From NCBI GenBank assembly GCA_037576195.1, contig CM075103.1:8060001-8124000 (forward strand): a stretch of 64,000 bases of DNA. Reading direction: 5' to 3'. The notes under the pieces were generated by a model. That model was not told where the DNA came from. It searched no databases and saw only the letters and a program-made list of their open reading frames with translations. Made by a program: the position numbers and the translations under genes. The DNA is from Phytoseiulus persimilis. Its lineage: Eukaryota > Arthropoda > Arachnida > Mesostigmata > Phytoseiidae. Position 1 is the stretch's first letter, and each line of letters begins with the position of its first letter. This document shows positions 35,306-45,500 of the stretch, piece by piece.

Positions 35306-36100
35306 GTGCAGGTAAAGCTGTCTCACGGAGACCGACCCGCGGTCTCCTGTACGTTACTTCCGAGCGATGTCACATCGCTTCTGCGAAACGCGCAAGGACA
35401 CCCTACGACGTCTTATCTTGAGGTCGACAGTGACTCTGGAATTATCCTGGATTCCGCCGATGTCGTAGGAGCGTCATCCTCACACCATTCCGAACAATCG
35501 TGCCAACTTTTCTGGGGAGATCAGGTCATCTCATCGAAGACCGGAGTTCAGCGGGGAGACTCGTCCGGCACAGCGCTCGGACTTCAGCTCGCACCACCTT
35601 CCACGCTGGAGTCGGAGTTCTAGCCGTGGTTCCTCGACGATGGCACACTGGACGGAACATTGTCGACGTTGATCTCGAACTTTTCGGGAGTGAGAGACTC
35701 CACCGGTGTCTCAGGTCTGGATCCTTACCCCTCCGGTGGCCGGAATCCTGACGGCCAGTCTGGCGAGGGTTTCTCGGGAGCACGTGCGAAATGCGGAAGA
35801 CATCGCTACTCGGGTTGGCATTCGGGATTCTTGTGCTTCTTGAGGGAACGACCCGAGCGTCCTCGAGGAGCTCTTCATGTTTGGAGAGCGCTCCAGATTC
35901 TCAAGCCCCCGAAATCGATGGGGACGCATGCAGAGCAACCGGAGAATTCCCCGAATCCGTTCTCTTCTGGCAAATAGTGGGCTTACCGACTCTGAGCAGA
36001 CGCCGAGGGTACTCCAAGTACCAAATGATGTTAGGGGAAAGACGAAATCCGATCGAACCCCTGACACATTTATTTCCCAAGCTCCGCCGTCAACACACGT
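35306..36100 (+). mobile_element. Decayed LINE fragment with F-L-D-D reverse transcriptase motif
   Basis: The frame from 35306 reads Q-L-F-W-G-D-Q-V-I-S-S-K-T-G-V-Q-R-G-D, the motif B block (canonical G-V-Q-Q-G-D-P-L-G). After one in-frame TAG at 35621 comes P-W-F-L-D-D-G-T-L-D-G, the motif C block with both catalytic Asp codons (35636 and 35639). Downstream, frames at 35791-36102 resemble the eroded C-terminal part of the same protein type. At least one stop and one or more frameshifts make it non-functional. It is a different lineage from the elements at 27, 57.5 and 62.6 kb (Y/F-L-D-D-G-T-L type). Confidence 0.75.
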
Positions 36101-36413
36101 GACATGAAGCTCCCGATTCCCGGCTGAGATTTCTCTTTGGGGAGCCGAGCAGATTGATTGAGACGAAGTCGCATGCACGGACCGAAAATTTCGCTTCGAA
36201 CGAGGCGGTCATTCGCGCTAGGGGACAAAACTAGGGGATACTGAGTTGTGATTGCCGGGAATTCCGCTACCCCGCTCTCTCGTTAGTAACTTATTCGCAC
36301 CTCAATCTCCAAGCGGGTGAAGTGGGATCCTTTCGAGATGAGGTCATTGCAGCAGATCTTCTGGACTCCTCCTCACCGGCTCTTGCCCCCATACCCCCCT
36401 AACGGAGCTCCAG

Positions 36414-36513
36414 CTCTCAACTCCCGTTCCTCAACGGCAAAGGTGTGTTCCTCGTGAAGTCGGACGGAAAAGAGCTCGCCCTGCTTCCGCCACTTTATGC
36501 CGACCCGGGTCGA
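36414..36513 (+). other. Candidate 100-nt exon, unknown protein
   Basis: Between CTCCAG and CGA|GTAAGC lies one open frame reading L-P-F-L-N-G-K-G-V-F-L-V-K-S-D-G-K-E-L, then A-L-L-P-P-L-Y-A-D-P-G-R. The peptide has well-formed strand and turn composition and stops flank it just outside the splice signals. No partner exon was found and I cannot name the family. Confidence 0.25.
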
Positions 36514-36759
36514 GTAAGCAAAAGCACTACTCCGTGGGAGGAAAATCTATGTGTTAATATTTTATCCCGCAAATGACCCCGGCGCGCAGTCGACCGCTCG
36601 TCCGATCTGGCTCACTGGACGATTTTGACCCTCTCAGGTCCAGCATCCGCGGTTCCGGTAGTCGGCGGTCGCTCGCAAAAGCAGAGAAGGTCCGAACATG
36701 AATACGGGATGGGGCGAATCGCATCGGAGCGGCAGTTGTTACAACTGCCTCGATGTCTA

Positions 36760-37140
36760 TCATTCGGGTGTATGACAATGCCAAAAAGTGCGGCACCTAG
36801 CGACTTTTTTAAGCGTGCTCCCCTCCCCCGTCCCCCTCTCAGAGTGGAATGGGGCCCCACAACTTGAACGCAACGACACACAGACCTCGTGGAACCGATC
36901 TCTGCATTGGTGCCTTCCCCTCTGAAATATATTCTTCTTGCTCAGCGTCTTCCTCCGCCTTTTGACCCTTCTGCCGTCCTGGCGATTTTCGCTCAGGGCC
37001 GCTGGTGCTGCGGCGGCTGCTGTCGCTGCCATCAACACCAGGAAGAATATAAATGAATTCCTAAAACCACCAGGGAACAACAGAGCACGCGCTGCCAGGA
37101 ACATCGCAGGCATCCTGAATTCAAAACACTTGAGATACAT
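36760..37140 (-). other. Open frame with signal-peptide-like start and dibasic site
   Basis: The minus-strand frame has a hydrophobic core (F-I-F-F-L-V-L-M-A-A-T followed by Ala-rich residues), then a basic stretch containing K-R-R-R-K. This would suit a secreted precursor's first exon, with a possible donor GAG|GTCTGT about 70 residues later. The Ala run is encoded by a GCN-rich patch, so low complexity could mimic a signal peptide. The product is not recognised. Confidence 0.2.
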
Positions 37141-38210
37141 CGTGTCATTTTTTTAATGGAAACACGAGGCGATCCCGAGCCTCTCATCCCGTTCAGCGCG
37201 TCTCAAGCTCCTGGGGAGTCAGAACGGAACTCGAGTTCCCTAGCGAACACAAGCAATCCAGAGCGTGGAGATCGCGTTGCGCGCGTTCTATCGGCTATAT
37301 GTTGGAGGAGGAGTCACTCCGAGCAGATTGAAATCTGTCGAGCGTGGAATACGTCCGATCCGCGGTCGAGCCGAGAGTTCAGTCAGGATAACAACATCAT
37401 AATGGGCGACCACGATCTCATTCAAAATATTCTCGGGTGTCCACAAAGCTTCAAAGGCACACGAAGGACATTTTCATGCACGAACGAGTTGTCTCGGTCC
37501 CGTGAAGTCCACTTGGTTGATGTCCACCGACTACGTTTGGTTCCTTGATGGGTGAGGAAGAATAGCAAGGATATGGAAGCCCGGCTTAACACTCTTACTT
37601 CCCAGTCGAGCACAATCGTCGGCCTGATAGTTGTTCAGGGGGAGTGAACGGCGTTGGCAAGCCCCGAGCAACGCATCTGCGGAGAAGTCATCCACTTTTC
37701 TGAAAGTCATCGGTAGCAGTTCAACTGGAAACCCGGGAAACCGCGAGAAGAGCCCGGCAACCCCCAACAAACGAAAACCGCGCCAGAGCGGCGAATATAT
37801 TTTTCCATCTCATTAGTCACCTAAAAGGAATGTGCAGACGCAACGCTCTCGAGCTCAATGCCGACATCAGGTTACCATCACAACCCGATGAAGACGTTCA
37901 TGCGAGTTGGAGTGGGTTGGTACTTTGGAAGGCCCCTGGCACTTCGCACCCCACCCATCGAAAACACTGAATGATAAGGCCATTCGATTTCTTCCTCTCC
38001 GATCTGTACGCATGAATGTCTTGGCTCTGGGAAATTTCCCGGGGTCCTTCTCGGAACCCTTCGTGAATTTTCCCGGCCACACAGCTCCACACCGAGGATC
38101 ACCGGATTGAACCCTGATCGAGGATTCCTAAATTCGTTCACCGGATGAATCCCTCACTCTGCATAGCCAGTGGGAAGAGGTGTCGATCCGGACGTAAGCT
38201 GCTTCCTTGA

Positions 38211-38690
38211 CTAGTTTTCTGATAACCACGCGGCCGACGCTTCGAACCGATGAGGAGTATCGAATAGAATCATGAACGAATCAGACACCAGCGCGTCGGG
38301 GAACCTAGTTTGTACTTCCCGTCTCCGTCCAGGAAAAAGGCCGGAGTATCCAGTGATTGGCTGGAAATTCTCAATCAGCATAGGAACGCGAAAGTTGTTC
38401 AAGTTCAGACCTTGGTAAAGAGGTCCAACTGACAGTCCTTCCATAACGTTATTGTTTCCTCTCTCCATCCATTCTCTAGCGACATTTTTCCGGACTCCGG
38501 GAATCGTCGGCTCCGGGCGCCAGGGGCCTGCGCCGTCTCGTTCCTCCGCCACAAATCCGGAATCAAGGAAACTATTGTTGGGACAAGGGTGAAAGCGGTG
38601 CTGTTTGAACTTTCCCTCTCAATGCCAACGGCCAATCCGAAGTAGCCGTTGGGGGAGAGGCGATTCATGTGCTCGACATTATGCATTCAT
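38211..38690 (-). other. Two abutting minus-strand frames with protein-like sequence
   Basis: The frame 38686-38405 (N-G-Y-F-G-L-A-V-G-I-E ... A-F-T-L-V-P-T-I-V) passes into the frame 38552-38211 (G-L-S-V-G-P-L-Y-Q-G-L-N-L-N-N-F ... ending L-S-E-N and stop). The change of frame in mid-sequence would fit an eroded gene or element. No family is recognised. Confidence 0.2.
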
Positions 38691-39924
38691 GAGGTCAGCG
38701 GGAGCTGGAGGTGCGAGAAAAAACGAGAAAAATCAGGATTCTGTCGAGTTGTAGGAGGAAATTATTGAGGAAGGCGATGCCTCAAGTCATCCTCTTCTAA
38801 TCCTCCCGTCCTCACCCAATACTACCTCACACTATTGAAGCGCGGATGTCTGAACGAAATTGGCCAGAAGGATCTTCCGAGCGAAATTAGCCACTCTTAG
38901 CCCCAAGCATTCGTAGGTACGAATGAGAGGAGTTCAACTCGCCGGGCTTCTGGGTCGCGGGTTTTTTCCATTTGTCGGAGTGGGGTTCTCTGTCGCACTG
39001 GAGACTCCTACCGGAGCCCTGTGTCCACGAGGGTCAACCAACAGTTTTCCCTCGCTTTAATCTCTAATCTCGAACTCGTGGCGATAGGGAGGGAGGAAGG
39101 GAGAGACCCGAACAGGGAGACGCGGGGGAGCTCCTGTACGGTTGCGTTCATTAATTTCGCCACGAAGTTTACCCAAAGGGGAGTAAAGATAAGCTTCTAC
39201 TGCTGCTGCTGCTTCGTTGATGATGATGATAGTAGGGCTGAAGCCAACGTACGATTGAATACGAATGAAGATGCCGGGTACATTTTAATTAGGCGACGAT
39301 CCGGAGATCATCCTCGCTATGCGCGCCACACTCGAAGTGATTCCATAGTCTCGATCGAATCTCGGAGCTTCATTACGAGCGATTTCGTAACCGTTGCGGT
39401 CACTGAAATTCCAGGAACTCTGACGAAATCCTCGAGAGAACGTTTGGGAAGAGGGTCTTGACCTGCCGCCAGCGTGAGGCCGACCCGGAGCTCGTTTAGC
39501 ATACTGCTCAGTTGCACCACCTCTCTGGCGGAGCTGCGGAGTGTATACACGAGGTTATTGCTTCGATAAGAGTGATTTTCTGATGCTGTCGGCCGAAACC
39601 GAAGCCGAATCTCGGATGCGAAGACCAAAAACGGTCTCGATCCCAAGCTCGATGAGAAATTAGACCAAGCGAGAGCGTTAGCAGGAAGTAATTTTGCTCG
39701 TGATTGAGTAAAGTCTGGCAGACGACGAGGGATTGCGCTGCCCTGGCGATGCAACTTTGCATTAATTGAGCAACAAGGGAAGAGCTGGTGGAAGTAGAAC
39801 GAAAGAGTGCTCGAGACAGACCTCCGGCCTGATGTGGAACAGGATGGAAGATCAGATTCACGATTCCGGGCACAGGTTCAGAATATAACCGCATGAGCAG
39901 GAGCATTGTCATCCAATCAGACGA

Positions 39925-39936
39925 CCCCCCCCCCCC
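39925..39936. repeat. Poly(C) run, 12 bases
   Basis: Twelve uninterrupted C residues. It gives rise to a spurious Gly run in a minus-strand frame. Confidence 0.95.
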
Positions 39937-40126
39937 TGGCTGCGTGAACAATTCCCGTAACTCCAACTCACAACGGGAAAGTGGTGCGCGGGTCAGACTG
40001 TGGCCTCCTGACTTTCGCGGCGCCCTCTACGGGTCCTGCTCTACATTTCATTGTAGCCCGCTAGATGTTCAGAGCGGGCTGCAATTTGGACCCCCTAACC
40101 CGAATGTTGTCGCAAGGTTAACCTCT

Positions 40127-40256
40127 TCGTATTCGCATTCGTCAGTCCATCGGTCCTTGTCAACATTGAGCCGATCGGGGTCGAGCGCTTCGACGAGAGT
40201 GAGGTTTTCGCCATCGAGAAAAGTGATCACTTTATCCAACTCACCGTAATGTGGTC
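40127..40256 (-). other. Candidate minus-strand exon, unknown protein
   Basis: After a minus-strand CGCAG the frame reads H-Y-G-E-L-D-K-V-I-T-F-L-D-G-E-N-L-T-L-V, then E-A-L-D-P-D-R-L-N-V-D-K-D-R-W-T-D-E-C-E-Y-E-E, up to GAG|GTTAAC. The acidic, well-ordered peptide looks coding, but the donor is weak and no neighbouring exon is found. Confidence 0.25.
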
Positions 40257-41094
40257 TGCGTGATGGGGGCTCAACCGAGGCCACAGAGTTGAAGCTCCGT
40301 GGTTCCGAGTTCCCGGGACAAGGGAAATCCCCCCTGTTTTCGAGTGCCACCATCACGTAATAAGTACCACCTGTTAGAGTTTTCCCGGGAACGCTTCCTC
40401 ACAGTCTGAGATTTTACGTTCCTCTCGAGACCTGGCCAAAGTCACTGGGACATCGGGAGGGCGCTCTTTTCGTGTTCGATAAAATCATGTGGCGAGCGGT
40501 TCCGGGACTTGGAAGTAATCTCATGGTGCTGTGGAAATTTCAGGGAACCGCTCGAATGCTTGGCTTGCCATCCATATCGATTCAAACGTTCATCTCGAAC
40601 GCTTGTCGTGAAATCTCGGCCCTAGCGAGCGATGCTAACGATGGAACAATGACTTTAATGCAAGCCGCCTCGCTCCACTTCGAAACAAATCGTACCGATA
40701 AAAAGAGTCGCGGCGGTGAGCAATGACAAGTGACGACAAATGGCATTTCACTCTGATGAAAATTTCACCAGCCAGAGCCATTAGGACGCATCGCTCTGCG
40801 AGCTGGTCCCTTGTGTTCAGCCTCTCATTTGAACAAGGGAACAAGTCATTTGCTCGTAACAGATTATCTCATGTCCTGGCTTGGTGGCGGCCTTTTTGTT
40901 TTTCGGCTGAACCTCTCAGCCAGCCCTCAGGAGTGCACCGGAATCACCGGAGCATTGCTTCAGTAACACTCCCTATCGCCACGCAAATCCCATTGCGGGC
41001 GGTGGGCGTGGGTCTTAAGATGGTTCAGATTCAATTCTGATATGAATTAAATCCTCTATTTACCACATAAGAAAGATTTTTATCCCGCAATTGC

Positions 41095-41215
41095 TAGCTT
41101 AGCGTGGCACCCAGTGTTGGTTTATGCCACCCGGCCGGCTTGGTGGCGGCCTGAATCCGTTGGTAACTCTCACCGCAAACCCTAAGGACTGTTGCCGTAT
41201 GCGGCGTGGAGGATC
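41095..41215. repeat. Small structured repeat with nested inverted repeats
   Basis: GTGGCA (41104-41109) pairs with TGCCAC (41125-41130), and the overlapping GCCACC (41126-41131) pairs with GGTGGC (41142-41147). The 16-mer GGCTTGGTGGCGGCCT (41137-41152) recurs exactly at 40878-40893, and both copies are followed by similar sequence (AACCTCTCAGCC...CCCTCAGGAGTG versus AACTCTCACCGC...CCCTAAGGACTG). Together this suggests two diverged copies of a short interspersed element. Confidence 0.35.
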
Positions 41216-41300
41216 TCTGAAGCTTGCTGTTGAAGTTATATTTTCGGGGGATGACTAATTCTTCGTGTTCCTCAGAATTGTGTATTCCTCGAAAATATTT

Positions 41301-41860
41301 CTAACAGAAGCAGACGAGCTCTCCTATGGAGGCCAACATCAATCCGTTGAATGAGGTATCACTGAGCAGCGCAAATATCCGACCGGGATAATCCTGGCGA
41401 ACGAAAATAGCAATAAGATACTTCTTCTCAGCAATCAACAGGGTCCCGTTATTGGAATGATTTTTTGACGGGATGATGCCCGCGTTTTTCGGTGGAGTGG
41501 TCGCTAAGCTTTGTCCCGCACCAACGGGGCTGCCATCGAGGTTTCGAAACGGTGTTGAAAGCTGAGAGTGCTGGGGAGAATATACGACTATCCCAGCGGC
41601 TACGTTCGCCATCACGTAGAACCTATAACGGTCCACCCAGCCGCCCGACCGTTCGCCGCTCACCAGTCCGTTTTCTCGGGAGATGTGCCCGCTGCGGTTA
41701 TTTGGGTGGTGAAATAAGTGGCGGGGCCGGACTCGAAAGCGATCCGTGAGACAGGCAGAGAGGGGTCGCGGGGGAGGAGGGTAGTCGAGCGTATAGCTCC
41801 TACTGCGGTCAGCAGGAGAGAAATTATTATGGTGAAGTCCGTTATTGCAGCTCCCAAAAT
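41301..41860 (-). CDS. Candidate two-exon secreted or membrane protein gene, unknown family
   Basis: The upstream exon (about 41860 down to 41664) carries a hydrophobic stretch (I-T-D-F-T-I-I-I-S-L-L-L-T-A-V-G-A-I) and ends T-D plus TG at a consensus donor, TG|GTGAGC. The downstream exon (41622 down to 41301) starts after CGTTATAG and runs in the joined frame through F-Y-V-M-A-N-V-A-A-G-I-V-V-Y to a TAG stop. The 41-nt gap (41663-41623) joins two frames that both look coding, and phase is kept (TG+G = Trp). An in-frame stop lies just before the hydrophobic stretch and no Met codon is available, so a further 5' exon would be needed. The product is not recognised; the short intron is unusual. 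Confidence 0.3.
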
Positions 41861-42490
41861 CTGTTGTAGTCATTCGTTCGAACAAGCGGAGATAGCTGTT
41901 AATCATTCATAATGGAATACGTAAACGAACTAGAGCTTGTCCATCGCTCGAACGATCTTCCACGCTCGGGGTCACGCATCACGACTACAGCACGAACCAA
42001 CAATCGCACACACTTGACTACAAGGAACCCTGATCCGGCTCGTGGAGCCAGACCACTATCCACGATGGAGCCGAATTCTTCCTGATGATTCGCACCTGAG
42101 CCTTGGTTGGTGTCAAACGCGGGCAGGGCCCGACTTGCCGGGAGCTCGGTCCCGGTGAGACCCAAAGTCTGAAGCTGACAGCGCAATCAAAAGGTGGAGA
42201 AAAAAGGCGAGGCCTGCGGGACTCACAGAGGGATAGGTTTGCAAATTTAGTTGTACAGTTTCAGATACTCCGTCATGGCGGGGCAGACGAGCCGGTTAAT
42301 ATTCAGGTGGCGAGCCCGCTGGTCGTCGAGACATCCATGTTGCCCGGGCCGGGGCTCGAGCGCCGAAGTACCACGTGCCCTTCTCGCGTGTCATAGCTCC
42401 TCGCTCGTATTCGCACTCACTCGTACAACAGCGCATGAGCGAACGAGCGAGGGAGCAAGCCGGCTCTTCGATGACGATCGTCGCTAATTT

Positions 42491-42517
42491 CCCCCCCCCC
42501 CCCCCCCCCCCCCCCCC
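42491..42517. repeat. Poly(C) run, 27 bases
   Basis: Twenty-seven uninterrupted C residues, the longest homopolymer in the window. The true length may vary between individuals or be misread by sequencing. Confidence 0.95.
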
Positions 42518-45500
42518 AAAGAGAATCCATCAAAAGTTCGCGAGCATGCCGGACGCTCTCACACGGACACATCCACCGGGGCCCACCGGACCTGGGGGAA
42601 CACTGCGAAGGTGACTGATGGTGAGGAGCATGAAAACAACTCGAATAACACCATTCACGAAAAAGGAAACAGGCAAGTCACAAGAACGTCATGGAAACGG
42701 CTATATCATCGACGGCTGCGATTTACCGTTTCGAGCCAAAACGTCCGTCGCACTGATTCAGGAGCCGACCCACGCTGCTCTGCTTTTTGGTCTAATCATC
42801 CGAATTCAGATCTGGCTGGGACCTGACGTACATCGTAGCTTGAGATTTCATAAGACGTGTTTTGATTCCACCAAGTGAACCGAGTTCAGGGAGTCCTGTC
42901 GCGACATCCAGAAGAGTCTCACAGGAGGGGGGAGATCTTGGCCGATCGTCAAGGTTAGCGGAGAATACGGAAGGTGCAGAATGAGTCGATCGGATTCAAG
43001 CAGGAGCATGATGAACTTGATTCCGACCTTGTTGACTCTTCCTCCTACTTCTGGAGAGCCGCGGAGATCCCTCTATAACCTTCTTGTGTCGAGAAGTCGA
43101 GCGAAAGTCTCACTCATCTGAAACTCAAACTTTCCAAGCGATTCTACCCGGAACACAATGCCCATCCCCGTTCAACGAGCCTCCGGACCTCAATCAAGTA
43201 CTTTTCGGAATCGAGCATCTCGGGAACTCCGACCTATGCCGCGTTCTCCGTCTCCCTATCCTGCTGTCCACGTGCTTACAGTGACCGCCGAAGGCCGATT
43301 CTCGCGGGCGGTCGGTCGCTCGGGCTTTTCTTCGTAAGCACCCAGTTCAAAGAGACGGAAATTGTTGAGTCGCCGCTTGCTGTCTGATGAGACTGCCGAC
43401 TATAGAGCCGACCAAAGATGTAGCGGAACACGGAATCCAACGCTGTGAGCACTGATTGACGCAACCCGCAACTTTTATGACGAGATGACGAACCGGCATC
43501 CCGCCTGTTTGCGCACCGTATTCCCAGGCTCGCGTCTACGTCGACGGGGATCACCCAAAAACGAGGATTCGCGCGTCGCATTATATTTTTTTATTCATAA
43601 TTTGTGCCTTTTACTGTATCAAGCTGACGAGCCCTACCTGGCGCCATCTTGACGAGTCTTTGTGCTTCTTTTTTTTCGACGTGGCCCCTCCCCGTCTCAC
43701 CGCACCCCCGCTCACCTCGTCCATCTTTCTTTTGGCTGGGATTCCTCTCACTCCTCTTACCTTCCCGTCCGGTTCCCGCTCTCTGTTTCCGCTGCGGTCT
43801 CACCATCACAAGGAACCGGAAGCCAAGGTGCGCGAAACTTGTCGTCATTCAATCTTTCGGCTCCGACATCCTCTGTCAGCACTAGTATCCTTTTTGTTCT
43901 CCTTTGTGGCGGCGGTGGTCTCCGGACGTCTCGGAGCATCATCTCGATTGTGCGAGGAGAGCCAACTTCGTATCTGAACTCGATTCCGTAACAAGAACTT
44001 CCAACTAACTTGGCAAAGACCCATCCTGCTGACTCAGGCCCAGCCGGGGCACCAGCTCGGGGCTCAGTCGTCCGACGAGAAAACGTGCCGCCAATCTGTA
44101 ATTAGTTGGCCTCGGGGGCGTTCGTCCGCATTTTCGTAAGAGAGATGTCTTTTGACAGAGGAAGAAGTGGAGTGAAACTTCTTGACTCGAGATTCTGTTG
44201 TGCGGACCCCGTCTGAATTGAGATCGGTGAATACGCAGTCCCAACCACCGCTACGGATTCCGCCGCCCAGATACAAAGAACAGCACATCGGTGATTCTCT
44301 CTATTCATTATCTTCTCCTCGCGCTCCCTATCTGGCTTCGCCAGTCCATAACCAGGCACAACCCGCGCATCCATGATTCCGGGAGTTGAGATTATTCAGC
44401 ATGTGAATAAATATTGAAGCGTGATGAATCGGTCGCAAGTACTACCACTGACAACTACAACAATACGTATACTCTCCTACGTATACTAGGCAATGCTTTG
44501 TTTTACATCTTCAATGTAATCTATGTGATGCATATTGTATGATACGTATAATTATATCAATCACGTACAAATCCTGTCAGCCGGCCCATCGTACGCTCGA
44601 GGCTGCAGGGCTTCCTTTGTTACGAAAATAGGGGACCGGGATTCAATTTTGCAGAGATCATCTTCCTATTTATCTGAGGACTCTGGGGATACAAATATTC
44701 TCTAAATGAGCCCGTCAATTTGATTCGTTTGTCCTTATGCCTCACTTGAAGTAATCGCATAAGCATCTCCAACGGGAAATCGTAGACGCTCGAAATCGAA
44801 CGCCGCACGTCCTGTGCGGCCTTGCATTCTCGTGAGGGGTTTGGACAGCGCAGTTGATAAAATTTACTCTTTTTTGAAAGGGACGAATTATTCAGTGTCA
44901 AGCTTAGCAGATCCAATGACTTCGGAATTGATTCGTCATTCTATATGACGATTTCACGAGGTATTCTCGTTTTAACTGAAACTCTGTGCAATCAAGTGCC
45001 GTGGCCTGATTCATCCTATTGCGTTTTCTGTTGAGGTACGGAGAGAGCTGCTCATCCCTGTTGTTGATTCGGATCACAAGTCGACCGAGATTCCCTCGCG
45101 ATAGTTTAACAAAGCACGCTCCGTCGGAGTGGTCTTCTAACTAACGGGAGGGCCCGCGCCGAAGACCGTGGATATCGAGCTGCGTTTCTGTTCCCGCTGG
45201 TTTGGCCAAGGACACCCTCGGCGAATTTGTTCTTCGATGATATAATCGCTCTGTTAATGAGAAAGTATTGAACTTCTCCGTTCATTGCAACCATTCCGAT
45301 TTCGATCCTTTTTCAGATCTTTCACTCCTGTACAGGTTCTGCTCGGTGGAGTACTCAGGAATCGGTGACGATGGGGTCATGGCCCCCTCACCAAAAGCTT
45401 TCGTCCGGCAGTCAGGGTTCCTCGGGAATTGTTATCGTCATCGGACGCCCCAACCCTCCTCTCCACACAAATGTTCTGTCTCGACCGAAGAGAAACCCGG

